Source of the DNA: Halochromatium salexigens
Lineage (GTDB): Bacteria; Pseudomonadota; Gammaproteobacteria; Chromatiales; Chromatiaceae
Length of the DNA: 64,000 nt
Direction of reading: 5' to 3'
Assembly: GCF_016653295.1 (NCBI RefSeq)
Contig: NZ_NHSF01000070.1
Span: 1-64,000 of the forward strand
The notes under the pieces are model-generated. The model worked only from the letters and a program-made list of their open reading frames with translations. It was not told where the DNA came from and ran no database searches. Position numbers and translations under genes: made by a program. Shown here one piece after another: positions 48,177-57,639 of the stretch (position 1 is its first letter; each line of letters starts with the position of its first letter).

Positions 48177-50747
48177 TTATCCTCGCTGTTTGAATAAGCC
48201 GCGCAGGCGCGCCGAATTGCCGATCACCGCCAGTGAACTGAGCGGCATCGAGATCGCCGCGACCAGGGGCGTGATCAAGGCCGCCATCGCCAGCGGCACC
48301 ATGATCAGATTGTAGGTGATCGAGAGCCCGATATTCTGGCGGATGGCGCGCAGGGTCCGGCGCGACAGCGCTGCGGCATCACGCACGCGCATCAGCTCGG
48401 TGCTCATCAAGACGATATCGGCGCTGGCGATCGAGACATCGGTGCCGCTGCCAACGGCGATGCCGACATCGGCTCGCACCAGCGCCGGCGCATCATTGAT
48501 GCCATCGCCGATCATGGCCACCCGCTCACCGCGCTGTTGCAGCTCGGTGATCACCCGATCCTTGTCCTCGGGACGCACCTCGGCGATCACCTCGATCGCG
48601 CCGAGCTGCGCGGCGATGCACCGCGCCACGGCCTCGCGATCGCCGGTGAGCAGGGTCACTTTGATGCCGTCCGCCTGGAGTTGCCGCACCACCTCGGCGG
48701 CATCGGGTCGCAGGCGGTCGGCGGCCACCAGGCGCAGGCACTCGACGCCGTCGATCGCGCAATGCAGCCGGGTGCCGAGCGGATGCGGCTCGGCTTCGGA
48801 GTCAAGCTCGGCATTAGGCGCTCGCCCGTCGAGTCCATGCACTTCGACCCCATTGGCGATGAGCCAATCGTGGGTTCCGATCAGCACCTGATGTCCATCC
48901 ACGGTGCCGGCGATCCCGGCCCCAGGCTCGACCCGAACCGCGTGCACCCGCACCGTGCTCAACCCCACCCGCGCGGCCTTGGCGAGACGCACGACAGCGC
49001 GCGCGAAGGGATGCTCGGAGACCTGCTCCAGCGCCGCTGCCAGGCGCAGTCGCTCGCGCTGCTCGGCATCCAGGGTCGCGGCCCCGGAATGGGTTTGCCA
49101 AGACGCGCTGGGCGTGGACGCTCGGCTCTGGATGTCGACCACCTCGGGGCGGCCTTCGGTCAAGGTGCCGGTCTTGTCGAAGACGACGTGCTTGATGTCG
49201 GAGAGGGTCTCGAGCACCGCGCCCTGCTTGATCAGGATGCCGTGGCGGGCACCGAGCCCGGAGGCGACCGCGATGGCCATCGGCGTCGCCAGCCCAAAGG
49301 CGCAGGGACAGGTGATGATCAACACCGAGGTGGCCGCCATCAGGGCCGTCTCCAGATCGCGCCCCATCCAGACCCCGAAGGTCAGCAGGGCCAGCGCCAG
49401 GGTGAGGGCGACGAACCAGGGCACGATGCGATCGGCCAGCGACTGGATCGGCGCCTTGCTCGATTGCGCCTCCTCGACCAGTTGGATGATACGCCCGAGC
49501 GCGGTCTCGCGCAGCAGCCCGGTGACCTCGATGGTGAGCACGCCGGCGCCGTTGAGCGTGCCGGCCGCCACCGGCTCGCCGACGCCGCGCGCGACCGGCT
49601 CCGACTCGCCGCTGAGCATGGCCTCGTCGACCTCGCTGCGGCCCTCGCTGATGAGGCCATCGGCCGGGATGGTCTCCCCCGGGCGCACCAGCACGTGATC
49701 GCCCGGCTTGACCGCGCGGATCGGCAGCACCACCGGTTCGCCCTCGCGCAGCACCGTCACCACCTTCGGCTGCAGGTCCAGCAGGCGCTGAGTGGACGCC
49801 ACCGCTTGGCGCTTGGACATCGCCTCGAGGAAGCGACCGACCAGGATCACGAACAGGAAGTTGACCACCGTGTCCCAATACACCTGCCCGCTGCCACCCA
49901 GGGTGACATAGAGCGAGTAGAGGTAGGTGATGGAGGCGCCGATCGCGATCGGCAGGTCCATCGTCAGCGCCCCCTGCCGCAGCCCGAGCCAAGCCCCGCG
50001 CAAAAAGGGCCAGCCGGCGTAGAGCAAGGTCGGCGTGGCGATGGCGAAGCCAATCCAGTGGAAGAGACCGCGAAACTCCCCTTGATCGGCGCCGGCATAG
50101 AGCGCGATCGAGATCCACATCAGGTTCATCGCCGCGAAGCCGGCGAAGGCCATGCGGTAGAGTAGTGCGCGATTGCCCCGCTGCAGGGCACCCTCGGCAG
50201 CCTCGGGGTCGAAGGGCACGGCCGTATAGCCGATCCGACTCAGCCGCTCCAGCAGGCTCGACAGGTGCAGGCGCGTGTTATCCCACTTCACCCGCAAGCG
50301 GCGCCCGGTCAGGTTGACCCGCGCCTCCTCGACGCCGGGCATCCGTGCGAGCCCGGTCTCGATCAGCCACACGCAGGCGGCGCAGTGGATCCCCTCGACG
50401 TGCAGGTTGACCTCACGCCGATCGGTGCTGGTGTCGAGATAGGCCGCTTGCACTTCCTCGAGATCGTAGAGCGCAAGCTGTTTCGGCGGCTCCGGCGGCG
50501 GCCCGAGCACCTCGCCCTCGGGCGTGCGGCGGTAGAAGCCCTCGAGGCCGGCGGCGTGGATCGCCTCGCAGACGGACTGGCAGCCGGCGCAGCAAAACGG
50601 CCGTTCGGCGCCGGCGACAGCGGCTTGCACCGGCTCGGCGGGATCGACCGGGAGCCCGCAGTGGAAGCAGCGCGCCAGCGTCGAGGCCTGGCGCGGCTTA
50701 ACGGCTCGCAACGCCGATGCGCTGGTCGAAGACCACCTCTTGGCCAT
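48177..50747 (-). CDS. ccoI: copper-transporting P-type ATPase CcoI (FixI)
   Basis: A P1B-type ATPase of about 856 residues that supplies copper for cbb3 CuB. An N-terminal Cys-rich segment (CFHCGLPV...CCAGCQSVC) precedes an HMA domain with GIHCAACVW. The membrane metal site is CPC (ITCPCAFGLATP). Catalytic motifs are DKTGTLT and GDGINDAP, with TGE-like LSGES. Eight membrane segments are evident. The start is uncertain: ATG 50747 overlaps ccoH by 50 bp, while TTG 50711 would reduce that. It belongs to the cco maturation group. Confidence 0.94.
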   Translation of the reverse strand: MAKRWSSTSASALRAVKPRQASTLARCFHCGLPVDPAEPVQAAVAGAERPFCCAGCQSVCEAIHAAGLEGFYRRTPEGEVLGPPPEPPKQLALYDLEEVQAAYLDTSTDRREVNLHVEGIHCAACVWLIETGLARMPGVEEARVNLTGRRLRVKWDNTRLHLSSLLERLSRIGYTAVPFDPEAAEGALQRGNRALLYRMAFAGFAAMNLMWISIALYAGADQGEFRGLFHWIGFAIATPTLLYAGWPFLRGAWLGLRQGALTMDLPIAIGASITYLYSLYVTLGGSGQVYWDTVVNFLFVILVGRFLEAMSKRQAVASTQRLLDLQPKVVTVLREGEPVVLPIRAVKPGDHVLVRPGETIPADGLISEGRSEVDEAMLSGESEPVARGVGEPVAAGTLNGAGVLTIEVTGLLRETALGRIIQLVEEAQSSKAPIQSLADRIVPWFVALTLALALLTFGVWMGRDLETALMAATSVLIITCPCAFGLATPMAIAVASGLGARHGILIKQGAVLETLSDIKHVVFDKTGTLTEGRPEVVDIQSRASTPSASWQTHSGAATLDAEQRERLRLAAALEQVSEHPFARAVVRLAKAARVGLSTVRVHAVRVEPGAGIAGTVDGHQVLIGTHDWLIANGVEVHGLDGRAPNAELDSEAEPHPLGTRLHCAIDGVECLRLVAADRLRPDAAEVVRQLQADGIKVTLLTGDREAVARCIAAQLGAIEVIAEVRPEDKDRVITELQQRGERVAMIGDGINDAPALVRADVGIAVGSGTDVSIASADIVLMSTELMRVRDAAALSRRTLRAIRQNIGLSITYNLIMVPLAMAALITPLVAAISMPLSSLAVIGNSARLRGLFKQRG

Positions 50748-51252
50748 CGGTTTCAGCCGCCACCAGGGTGTCCCACAGCCCAGCCATCGCAAAGCGCACC
50801 TCGACCGCGTAGCGTCCGGGCGCTTCCTCGATCATCGGCCGCGAGAAGTCCGCCGAGGCGTCCGAGGGCCGATAGGCATAATAGGTCACCCGCTCCGGGC
50901 GCACCGGCTGGCCGACAGCGTCGACCACATGGAAACGCACCGTGGTCGCGCGGCCCTTGGTGACATCGGCGGGCGTATCCAGACTCATGGTCCAGCCCGG
51001 TGCCTCGGCGCGGCGCGTGGTCATGGTCCGCTCGACGGTGCGCCCACGCTCGTAGTAGTCATCGATGACCAGTCCAGGATTGGTCGCGAAGGCGAGCACG
51101 ATCATGGTGGCGTTGACCGCCAGCACGACCAGGATCAGGCCCACCCAGCCAATGACCCAAGGGCTGCCCCAAGCCGAATTGGGATCTCGCCCGGAGACGT
51201 CCAACCTGGCTCTCAGGCCGGCCAAAAGCTGTGCAGTCGTCGCATGACTCAT
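50698..51252 (-). CDS. ccoH: cbb3 oxidase assembly protein CcoH (FixH)
   Basis: A 184-residue protein with one N-terminal helix (WVIGWVGLILVVLAVNATMI) and a periplasmic domain containing NPGLVIDDYYERGRT and GLWDTLVAAETDGQEVVFDQ, both FixH features. AAGGAGT lies 7 nt upstream of ATG 51252. It assists cbb3 assembly together with CcoG, CcoI and CcoS. Confidence 0.92.
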   Translation of the reverse strand: MSHATTAQLLAGLRARLDVSGRDPNSAWGSPWVIGWVGLILVVLAVNATMIVLAFATNPGLVIDDYYERGRTVERTMTTRRAEAPGWTMSLDTPADVTKGRATTVRFHVVDAVGQPVRPERVTYYAYRPSDASADFSRPMIEEAPGRYAVEVRFAMAGLWDTLVAAETDGQEVVFDQRIGVASR

Positions 51253-51280
51253 CGTTGACTCCTTACTCTTGACCCACGGC

Positions 51281-52714
51281 TCAGCGGGCTGGCCCAAAGA
51301 ATGCGCTCTCACGCTCTGCGGTGATCTCGGTGCCATCATCGAACTCGGCGGTCGCCTTAAAGGTGAGCGGCACGCGCTCGCCGTCGAGGTCCGAGCGCTC
51401 GACCTTGACGAACACGATCATCGGCGTGACCTCGCCGCGGGTCGTGGGCAGTGGCTCGTCGGCACCCACCAGGCTGATCGGGATCGCGCTGTCGGCGCTG
51501 ATCTCGACGCGCAGATCCTGCTCGCTCTTGTTCAAGACCTTCAGCGTGTACTTGTTCTGGATCGAGCCATCCGAGAGCTGCACGAACAGGGGCGCGCGCT
51601 CGTGCAGCACCTTCAGCTCGATCGCCGCGAGGCTCGACAGTCCATACAGGATGCCGGTGAGCGCGAGCGCCAGGATCGCAGTGTAGACCCAGACCCGAGC
51701 GCGCAACAGCATCGGTTTCACGGGCTTGCCTTCCATCTCGTCCAATGAGGCATAGCGGATCAACCCGCGTGGGCGACCGACCTTGTCCATGACCGTGTCA
51801 CAGGCATCGAGGCACAGGGCGCAGGTGATGCAGCCCTCCTGCTGGCCGTTGCGGATATCGATGCCGGTCGGACAGACCGCGACGCATTGATTGCAGTCGA
51901 CGCAGTCACCGGTGCTGCGCTGCTCGCTCGTCTCGTCCTTCTTGACGCGACCACGCGGCTCGCCGCGTGCGACGTCATAGGTGGGGACGATGGTCGACTG
52001 ATCGAGCATCACGCCCTGGATACGCGCATAGGGACAGAGCCAGAAACAGACCTGCTCGCGCAGCCAGCCGGCGAGCACATAGGTGCCGCCGGTGAACAAG
52101 GCCACCGAGGCATAGACGACGAGGTTGGCCTCACCGACGAAGAAGTCGCGCCAGAGCGGCCAGGCGCCGTAGAACCAGGCGACGAAGCTAAAGCCGGTGA
52201 GAAACCCGATCAGCAGCCACAGCGCATGCTTGGTGAGCTTGATGCGCAGCTTTCTCGCATCGAGCGCGGCCTTGTCGAGCTTGCGCCGCTGCGGCGGACT
52301 GCCTTCGAGCATCTCCTCGATCCAGGTGAAGACATCGGTCCACACCGTCTGGAAGCAGAAATAGCCGCAATAGACCCGGCCGGCCAGCGCGGTGACGACC
52401 GCCAACAGGATGGCGAAGAACAGCAACAGCAACGAGAGCATCCAGAAATCTTGCGGCAGTACCGTGACCCCGAAGAGGTGGTACTGCCGATCCGGGATAT
52501 CGAACAGTACCGCCTGGTGGCCGTTCCAGCGCAGATAGGGCCCGAGGAAGAAGATCAGCCAGACCGAGGCGGCAAACCACTTGATGCGGCGCCACTTCCC
52601 CGGGATGCGCTTGGCGTGGATGGTTTCGTCACCGGTGTTGACCTCCCAATGATGGGCCTCGGCGTAGAGGTCGTCGATGGCAGCGCCGGAGCTGCGCGAA
52701 GGAGTCTCATTCAT
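51281..52714 (-). CDS. ccoG: cbb3 accessory iron-sulfur protein CcoG
   Basis: A 477-residue membrane protein with several helices and two ferredoxin-type clusters, CVDCNQCVAVCPTGIDI and CITCALCLDACD, as in CcoG/FixG, a cupric reductase proposed to pass Cu(I) to the oxidase. A C-terminal Ig-like domain (IQNKYTLKVLNKSEQDLRVE) is typical. It begins 12 bp before the small membrane protein gene ends upstream at 52727. Confidence 0.95.
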   Translation of the reverse strand: MNETPSRSSGAAIDDLYAEAHHWEVNTGDETIHAKRIPGKWRRIKWFAASVWLIFFLGPYLRWNGHQAVLFDIPDRQYHLFGVTVLPQDFWMLSLLLLFFAILLAVVTALAGRVYCGYFCFQTVWTDVFTWIEEMLEGSPPQRRKLDKAALDARKLRIKLTKHALWLLIGFLTGFSFVAWFYGAWPLWRDFFVGEANLVVYASVALFTGGTYVLAGWLREQVCFWLCPYARIQGVMLDQSTIVPTYDVARGEPRGRVKKDETSEQRSTGDCVDCNQCVAVCPTGIDIRNGQQEGCITCALCLDACDTVMDKVGRPRGLIRYASLDEMEGKPVKPMLLRARVWVYTAILALALTGILYGLSSLAAIELKVLHERAPLFVQLSDGSIQNKYTLKVLNKSEQDLRVEISADSAIPISLVGADEPLPTTRGEVTPMIVFVKVERSDLDGERVPLTFKATAEFDDGTEITAERESAFFGPAR

Positions 52715-52726
52715 AAGTAAACAGCG

Positions 52727-52861
52727 TTATCGTTGCTCGCTCTTATGTCGTTGTGCGTCTTCGTTCATCAGCCTGATCACCTTATAGACTAGATAACCGA
52801 TGATGATGACGGCGAGCGCCACGCTGATGATAGAACCCCAAAACACCGCATCTAGGTGCAT
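52727..52861 (-). CDS. 44-residue single-pass membrane protein inside the cco operon
   Basis: ATG 52861 with GGGGGGAT 5 nt upstream, stop TAA at 52729-52727. The sequence runs MHLDAVFWGSIISVALAVII, then IGYLVYKVIRLMNEDAQRH and KSEQR: one membrane helix and a basic, charged tail. It lies between ccoP (ends 52900) and ccoG (starts 52714). The ccoQ gene is present separately at 53813-54028, so this is not the usual CcoQ; similar small subunits in other cbb3 operons are often unannotated. I cannot name a family. Confidence 0.65.
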   Translation of the reverse strand: MHLDAVFWGSIISVALAVIIIGYLVYKVIRLMNEDAQRHKSEQR

Positions 52862-52899
52862 GTCATCCCCCCGCTCTCTCGTTGTATTTCAAGCCATCG

Positions 52900-53826
52900 C
52901 TATTGGCCGCCACCGAGGCTATGCACGTAAATCGCCAGCTTCTTGATCTGATCCGGCTCGAGCTTACCCTCGAGACTACCCGCCGCGTCACCAAACGCCG
53001 GCATCACTGCATCACGCGTTTGTTCCACATTGGGCTGATTCACGCCGTAGAGAATCGTGTGCTTGGCGCTCTCATAACCACCCGGTTCAAAGCGCCAGAG
53101 GCTATCGGTCAGGTTCGCGGCACCAACCGTCACGATACTGCCATCGGGCAACTCCGCGAGGATACCGTTTGCCTCTTGTCCGTGGCAGGCCGTGCAGCCC
53201 TTTTCGTTAAAGAGCTTCCAGCCGGCTTCCCTGCCCTCGCCACCTTCAGCAAGTTCGACTGTGAACCGCGCGAGTTGGTCGACCTCAGCCTCGGTCAGGA
53301 TATCCTTGTGCGCCGTCATCGCGCCCTTGCGGCCGTTAGTGATTGATTCGCTGATCTTCGCCAGTGAACCGCCATAGAGCCAATTGTCATCGGCAAGCAC
53401 CGGATAGCCGGGATTGCCTTGACCGCCACTGCCGTGGCACGCGGAACAGTAATCGCCAAAGAGCACCTTGGCGGACGCCAGGGTGTACTGCGTCAGCCCT
53501 GGGTCCTCAAGCACCTGCTCGGCACTCATGTCAGCGATCTGATCCTCGTACTCGGCCCGCACGGCCTCGACCTGCGCCACCCCCTGTTCGTATTCCTGGA
53601 TCGAGGTCCAGCCGAGCAGGCCCTTGGAGAATCCGCCCTCCTCTTGCGACTGCCAGGGCATGACCGGAAACATGGGATAAAGGATGCCGTAGAGGACGAA
53701 CCAGGCAACCGATACCCAGAGCGCGATCATCCACCATTGCGGTGGTGGGTTATTCAGCTCACGGATATTGTCATCCCAGAAATGCCCAGTGTTGTTTTCG
53801 CCAGGAAACGGATTATGGTCGGCCAT
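52900..53826 (-). CDS. ccoP: cbb3 oxidase dihaem cytochrome c subunit CcoP
   Basis: A 308-residue protein. [20 protein letters not shown] and NNPPPQWWMIALWVSVAWFV are the standard N-terminus and membrane helix. Two haem c sites follow: CSACH (residues 127-131) and CTACH (211-215), with axial Met residues in later loops. It passes electrons to CcoO and CcoN. The start overlaps ccoQ by 14 bp; GGAGAG lies 5 nt before the ATG. Confidence 0.96.
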   Translation of the reverse strand: MADHNPFPGENNTGHFWDDNIRELNNPPPQWWMIALWVSVAWFVLYGILYPMFPVMPWQSQEEGGFSKGLLGWTSIQEYEQGVAQVEAVRAEYEDQIADMSAEQVLEDPGLTQYTLASAKVLFGDYCSACHGSGGQGNPGYPVLADDNWLYGGSLAKISESITNGRKGAMTAHKDILTEAEVDQLARFTVELAEGGEGREAGWKLFNEKGCTACHGQEANGILAELPDGSIVTVGAANLTDSLWRFEPGGYESAKHTILYGVNQPNVEQTRDAVMPAFGDAAGSLEGKLEPDQIKKLAIYVHSLGGGQ

Positions 53827-54028
53827 CGTTCTCTCCGCGGTCCTCATGATCGTCTTCAAACGGGATATGCTTTCTCGCTTCGAGCTTGTCCCGATTCTTC
53901 GGCCGAAAGACCTGGACATAGGCCACGACCATGAGCACGAAGATGACCACGGTCAGGATGGTCCCGACCCAGTCGGTGGCCGTCATCGCCGCCCAATCGG
54001 TCTCGAAGTAGTCCGCGAGGCTACTCAC
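53813..54028 (-). CDS. ccoQ: cbb3 oxidase subunit CcoQ
   Basis: A 71-residue protein with one helix ([22 protein letters not shown]) and the end [20 protein letters not shown], the CcoQ signature. It stabilises the complex. Its start overlaps ccoO by 8 bp and its end overlaps ccoP by 14 bp. Confidence 0.94.
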   Translation of the reverse strand: MSSLADYFETDWAAMTATDWVGTILTVVIFVLMVVAYVQVFRPKNRDKLEARKHIPFEDDHEDRGENDGRP

Positions 54029-54878
54029 GGTACATCACTCCCGGATCGAGCTTGGCCATGGTGCCAAGGACCTGGAGATAGGCCACCATCGCATCCATGC
54101 CCGTCTTGCCCTGCACCAGACCCGGCGCCGCCGCGATATCGGCATCGCTATAGGGCACGCCGACGGCGCGCAACCCCTTCATGTGACGCTGGATTTTGTT
54201 CGGGTTGAGCCTCTGGCGGTCGAGCCAGGGGTAGCCCGGCATCACCGATTCCGGCACCATCGAGCGCGGATCACGCAGATGTTGACGGTGCCATTCGTCG
54301 GAGTACTTGCCGCCGACACGCGCCATGTCCGGGCCGGTGCGCTTGGAACCCCACTGGAAGGGATGGTCGAACATCGACTCCGAGGCGAGCGAGTAATGCC
54401 CATAGCGCTCGCGCTCGTCGCGGAAGGGCCGAACCTGCTGTGAATGGCACAGATAGCAGCCCTCGCGCTGATAGATGTCGCGCCCGGCCAGCTCGAGCGC
54501 GGTGTATGGGCGGATGCCGTCACCGGGCTGCCAGTTCCAGGTCGTCTCCACGGCGCGGACCTGACCGCGCCTCGGGTCCTGCACGAAAGCGCCGGTGTCC
54601 TTCTTCAGGAACTGGCCTTGGTCGTCGGTCTTGAAGCGTAACGGGTTACCGGAGGCATCGGTGTCGTAAGTGACGGCAACGATGGGTGTGCTGCCGGCCT
54701 CCTGCCACACGATCTCGGGGAAGCGATTCGCCTCCTCGGTGCTCTTGAGATAGAACAGCGGCACGATCTCGACGATGCCCCCGACCGAGAGCACGATCGC
54801 CACCACGATCAATAACCCCCAGATGTTGCGCTCCATGCGCTCCTGTATGCCCTTCGGTGGTGTGGTCTTCTCAGCCAT
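54021..54878 (-). CDS. ccoO: cbb3 oxidase monohaem cytochrome c subunit CcoO, with insertion
   Basis: A 285-residue protein anchored by [20 protein letters not shown]. The haem c site is [20 protein letters not shown] (residues 141-160), followed by [13 protein letters not shown] and a Met ligand region. Typical CcoO has only about 12 residues between the helix and [14 protein letters not shown]; here about 65 residues (about 50-118, containing [19 protein letters not shown]) are inserted. The insertion is polar and should sit in the periplasm near the CcoP interface. Confidence 0.95.
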   Translation of the reverse strand: MAEKTTPPKGIQERMERNIWGLLIVVAIVLSVGGIVEIVPLFYLKSTEEANRFPEIVWQEAGSTPIVAVTYDTDASGNPLRFKTDDQGQFLKKDTGAFVQDPRRGQVRAVETTWNWQPGDGIRPYTALELAGRDIYQREGCYLCHSQQVRPFRDERERYGHYSLASESMFDHPFQWGSKRTGPDMARVGGKYSDEWHRQHLRDPRSMVPESVMPGYPWLDRQRLNPNKIQRHMKGLRAVGVPYSDADIAAAPGLVQGKTGMDAMVAYLQVLGTMAKLDPGVMYRE

Positions 54879-54917
54879 GTGTGTTGACTCCTCGGGATGC
54901 TGACGGTTGCACCGGAC

Positions 54918-56369
54918 TCAGGCCGCAGCCACGGCCGGCGTGCCGCGTGCTTCGCGCAGACTCCCGGCGGATGCCGATTTCCATACCGTCATCAGCACGT
55001 TGAACAGCATGATGATGGCGCCGAGCAGGAAGATGCCGCCGCCGACCGCGCGCATGGCGTAGTACGGATGCATGGCCGCGACCGATTCGACGAAGGTGTA
55101 GGCCAGGGTGCCGTACTCGTCATAGGCGCGCCACATCAGCCCCTGCATGATGCCCGAGACCCACATCGCGACCACATAGATCACGGTGCCGATGGTGGCG
55201 GTCCAGAAGTGGACGTTGACCAGCTTCTCGGACCACATCTCGGTGTGCCAGAGGCGCGTCATCAGGTGGTAGATGGCGCCGATCGAGATCCCCGCGACCC
55301 AGCCCAGGGCGCCGGAATGGACATGGCCGATGGTCCAGTCGGTGTAGTGCGAGAGGGCGTTGACCGTCTTCAGCGACATCACCGGCCCCTCGAAGGTCGA
55401 CATCGCGTAGAAGGCGAGCGCGATGATCAGGAAACGCATCACATAGTCGGTGCGCAGTTTGTCCCAGGCGCCCGAGAGGGTCATCATGCCGTTCACCGCG
55501 CCACCCCAGGAGGGGATGATCATCGCCAGCGACACCGCCGCGCCGAGCGAGCCGGTCCAGTCCGGCAATGCGGTGTACTGCAGATGGTGCGCGCCAAGCC
55601 AGACATAGCCGAACATCAGCGCCCAGAAGTGGATCACCGAGAGCCGATAGGAGTAGATCGGCCGGTTCGCTTGCTTGGGCACGAAGTAGTACATGATGCC
55701 GAGGAAGCCGGCGGTGAGGTAGAAGCCAACCGCGTTATGGCCCCACCACCATTGGATCATCGCGTCCTGCACGCCCGAGAACAGGCTGTAGGACTTCATC
55801 AGCCCGACCGGGATCGCCAGGCTGTTGACCACGTGCAGGTAGACGATCATCACCATCATGCCGAGGAAGAACCAGTTCGACACATAGATGTGCGAGGTCT
55901 TGCGGTTGGCGATGGTCATGATGAAGTTGAAGGTGAAGGAGAGCCAGACGACGGCGATCAGGATGTCGATCGGCCACTCGAGTTCGGCGTACTCCTTGGA
56001 CTGGGTGAAGCCCAGCGGCAGCGTGAGCACCGCCAGGGCGATGATCGCGTTCCAGCCCCAGAAGGTGAACCAGGCCAGCCGGTTGCTCCACAGGCTGACC
56101 CCGCAGGTGCGTTGCACGGTGTAGAACGCGGTGCCCATCAGGGTACAGCCACCGAACGCGAAGATGACGGCGTTGGTGTGCACGGGCCGCAGCCGACCGA
56201 ACGAGATGTACGGATTATCGAAATTCAAAAACGGCCAAGCGAGTTCGGATGCGATATAGACACCAACGCCCGCGCCTACCACCAGGTAGACGACGGCCAT
56301 GATGGTGAACCAGCGCACGACATCGAAATCGTACTTTCGCTCCGCTGTGTAGTCGGCTGTGGCTTCCAT
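54918..56369 (-). CDS. ccoN: cbb3 oxidase catalytic subunit CcoN
   Basis: A 483-residue haem-copper oxidase subunit I. It has about 12 helices and the conserved features [20 protein letters not shown] (CuB His and cross-linked Tyr region), [20 protein letters not shown] (CuB His pair) and [17 protein letters not shown] (haem b and b3 His). The ATG at 56369 has GGGGGG 4 nt upstream. It heads the ccoNOQP operon, and an FNR-type box lies 108 bp upstream. Confidence 0.97.
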   Translation of the reverse strand: MEATADYTAERKYDFDVVRWFTIMAVVYLVVGAGVGVYIASELAWPFLNFDNPYISFGRLRPVHTNAVIFAFGGCTLMGTAFYTVQRTCGVSLWSNRLAWFTFWGWNAIIALAVLTLPLGFTQSKEYAELEWPIDILIAVVWLSFTFNFIMTIANRKTSHIYVSNWFFLGMMVMIVYLHVVNSLAIPVGLMKSYSLFSGVQDAMIQWWWGHNAVGFYLTAGFLGIMYYFVPKQANRPIYSYRLSVIHFWALMFGYVWLGAHHLQYTALPDWTGSLGAAVSLAMIIPSWGGAVNGMMTLSGAWDKLRTDYVMRFLIIALAFYAMSTFEGPVMSLKTVNALSHYTDWTIGHVHSGALGWVAGISIGAIYHLMTRLWHTEMWSEKLVNVHFWTATIGTVIYVVAMWVSGIMQGLMWRAYDEYGTLAYTFVESVAAMHPYYAMRAVGGGIFLLGAIIMLFNVLMTVWKSASAGSLREARGTPAVAAA

Positions 56370-56476
56370 AGACCCCCCAAACAGGCTGGGAAAAAGAGGT
56401 GGCAGGGCACTCCAGCCCGATGTTGTGAGTGGCGTGCCTCCCCCTGGCACGTGACCGCGCAATAAGACGGGATCGA

Positions 56477-56490
56477 TTGATAAAAGTCAA
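56477..56490 (-). promoter_or_regulatory. FNR/Anr-type binding site upstream of ccoN
   Basis: TTGATAAAAGTCAA matches the FNR consensus TTGAT-N4-ATCAA except for one base (G for A) in the right arm. It lies 108 bp upstream of the ccoN start. Low-oxygen activation by an FNR-family regulator is the standard control of cbb3 operons. Two TTATAAGGTT repeats just beyond it (56509-56530) may belong to the same control region. Confidence 0.7.
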
Positions 56491-56553
56491 GACAATAAGA
56501 CTTTATTCTTATAAGGTTATCTTATAAGGTTGTCGTCTGAGCGTGGCAGCTCG

Positions 56554-57612
56554 TCACTTGAAGAAGGACTCGAGCGAGAAGCCCTCTTTCTCGAGGATAT
56601 CGCGCAGGCGGCGAAGGGCATCCATCTGGATCTGGCGCACCCGTTCACGGGTCACGCCCAGCTCCTGTGCAACCCGCTCCAGGGTCGAGTGCTCATAGCC
56701 ATGCAGGCCGAAGCGACGCTCGACCACCTCGCGCTGCTTGTCGTTGAGCTTCTCGAGCCAGTGGTCGAGGTGGTGGTGGATATCATCGTCCTGGATCTCA
56801 TCGCTGGGATCATGCGCCGCCTCATCCTGCAGCAGATCGACCAGCGGCTTGTCGGCATCCTTGCCATAGGGGGTATCGACCGAGGCGGTGCGCTCGTTGA
56901 ATCCGAGCATGCGCTTGACCTCGGCGATCGGCTTGTCGAGCAGCGCGGCCACCTCCTCGGTGGTCGGCTCATGATCGAGCTGCTGCGAGAGCAGCCGGGT
57001 CGCCTTCAGGTAGACGTTGATCTCCTTGACCACATGGATGGGCAGGCGCACGGTGCGCGTCTGGTTCATGATCGCCCGCTCGATGGTCTGGCGAATCCAC
57101 CAGGTGGCATAGGTCGAGAAGCGAAAGCCGCGCTCGGGATCGAACTTCTCGACCGCGCGGATCAGCCCCAGGTTGCCCTCCTCGATCAGATCCAGCAGTG
57201 GCAGCCCGCGGTTGAGATAACGCCGCGCGATCTTGACCACGAGCCGCAGGTTGCTGACGATCATGCGCTTGCGCGCGTCCTCATCGCCCTGCTGCGCCAG
57301 GCGCGCGTAGCGGATCTCCTCATCCGCCGAGAGCAGTCTCGACTCGCCGATCTCGTTCAGGTACAAGCGGGTCGCGTCGAGTTCGGTATCGCTCGCCGCA
57401 TAGCGTTTGCTCGGCGCATCGGAGGCCTGCGGGGCCGAGGCTGAGGCATAGGCCGGATCATGCGCGTCGTCCTCGGCGCTCTCGACCTCATCGGTCTCGG
57501 GCTCCGGCAGATCCGCATCGCTCGCGTCGACCTCTTCGGCGCTGATGAACAACGCATCCTCAACGGGGAGGGAATCCGTCTCCGGGTCCTCTTCCGGGTT
57601 AGCCGCTGGCAT
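56554..57612 (-). CDS. rpoS: RNA polymerase sigma factor RpoS
   Basis: A 352-residue sigma-70 group 2 factor with an acidic N-terminal extension (about 70 residues). Region 1.2 [20 protein letters not shown], region 2 ([60 protein letters not shown]) and region 4 ([20 protein letters not shown]) are all present. It sits at the end of surE-pcm-yqaA-nlpD, as in many gammaproteobacteria, where nlpD carries an internal rpoS promoter. Confidence 0.97.
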   Translation of the reverse strand: MPAANPEEDPETDSLPVEDALFISAEEVDASDADLPEPETDEVESAEDDAHDPAYASASAPQASDAPSKRYAASDTELDATRLYLNEIGESRLLSADEEIRYARLAQQGDEDARKRMIVSNLRLVVKIARRYLNRGLPLLDLIEEGNLGLIRAVEKFDPERGFRFSTYATWWIRQTIERAIMNQTRTVRLPIHVVKEINVYLKATRLLSQQLDHEPTTEEVAALLDKPIAEVKRMLGFNERTASVDTPYGKDADKPLVDLLQDEAAHDPSDEIQDDDIHHHLDHWLEKLNDKQREVVERRFGLHGYEHSTLERVAQELGVTRERVRQIQMDALRRLRDILEKEGFSLESFFK

Positions 57613-57639
57613 GAATCCCCCTCAGTGCGGTCGATCGGG

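Noticed and set aside
48537-50165. About 540-codon open frame antisense to ccoI
   Set aside because: Overlaps a complete P-type ATPase; the translation is a low-complexity Arg/Gly/His-rich sequence typical of antisense frames.
54897-56465. About 520-codon open frame antisense to ccoN
   Set aside because: ccoN is intact and conserved on the other strand; the antisense protein is His/Asp/Arg-rich without any recognisable domain.
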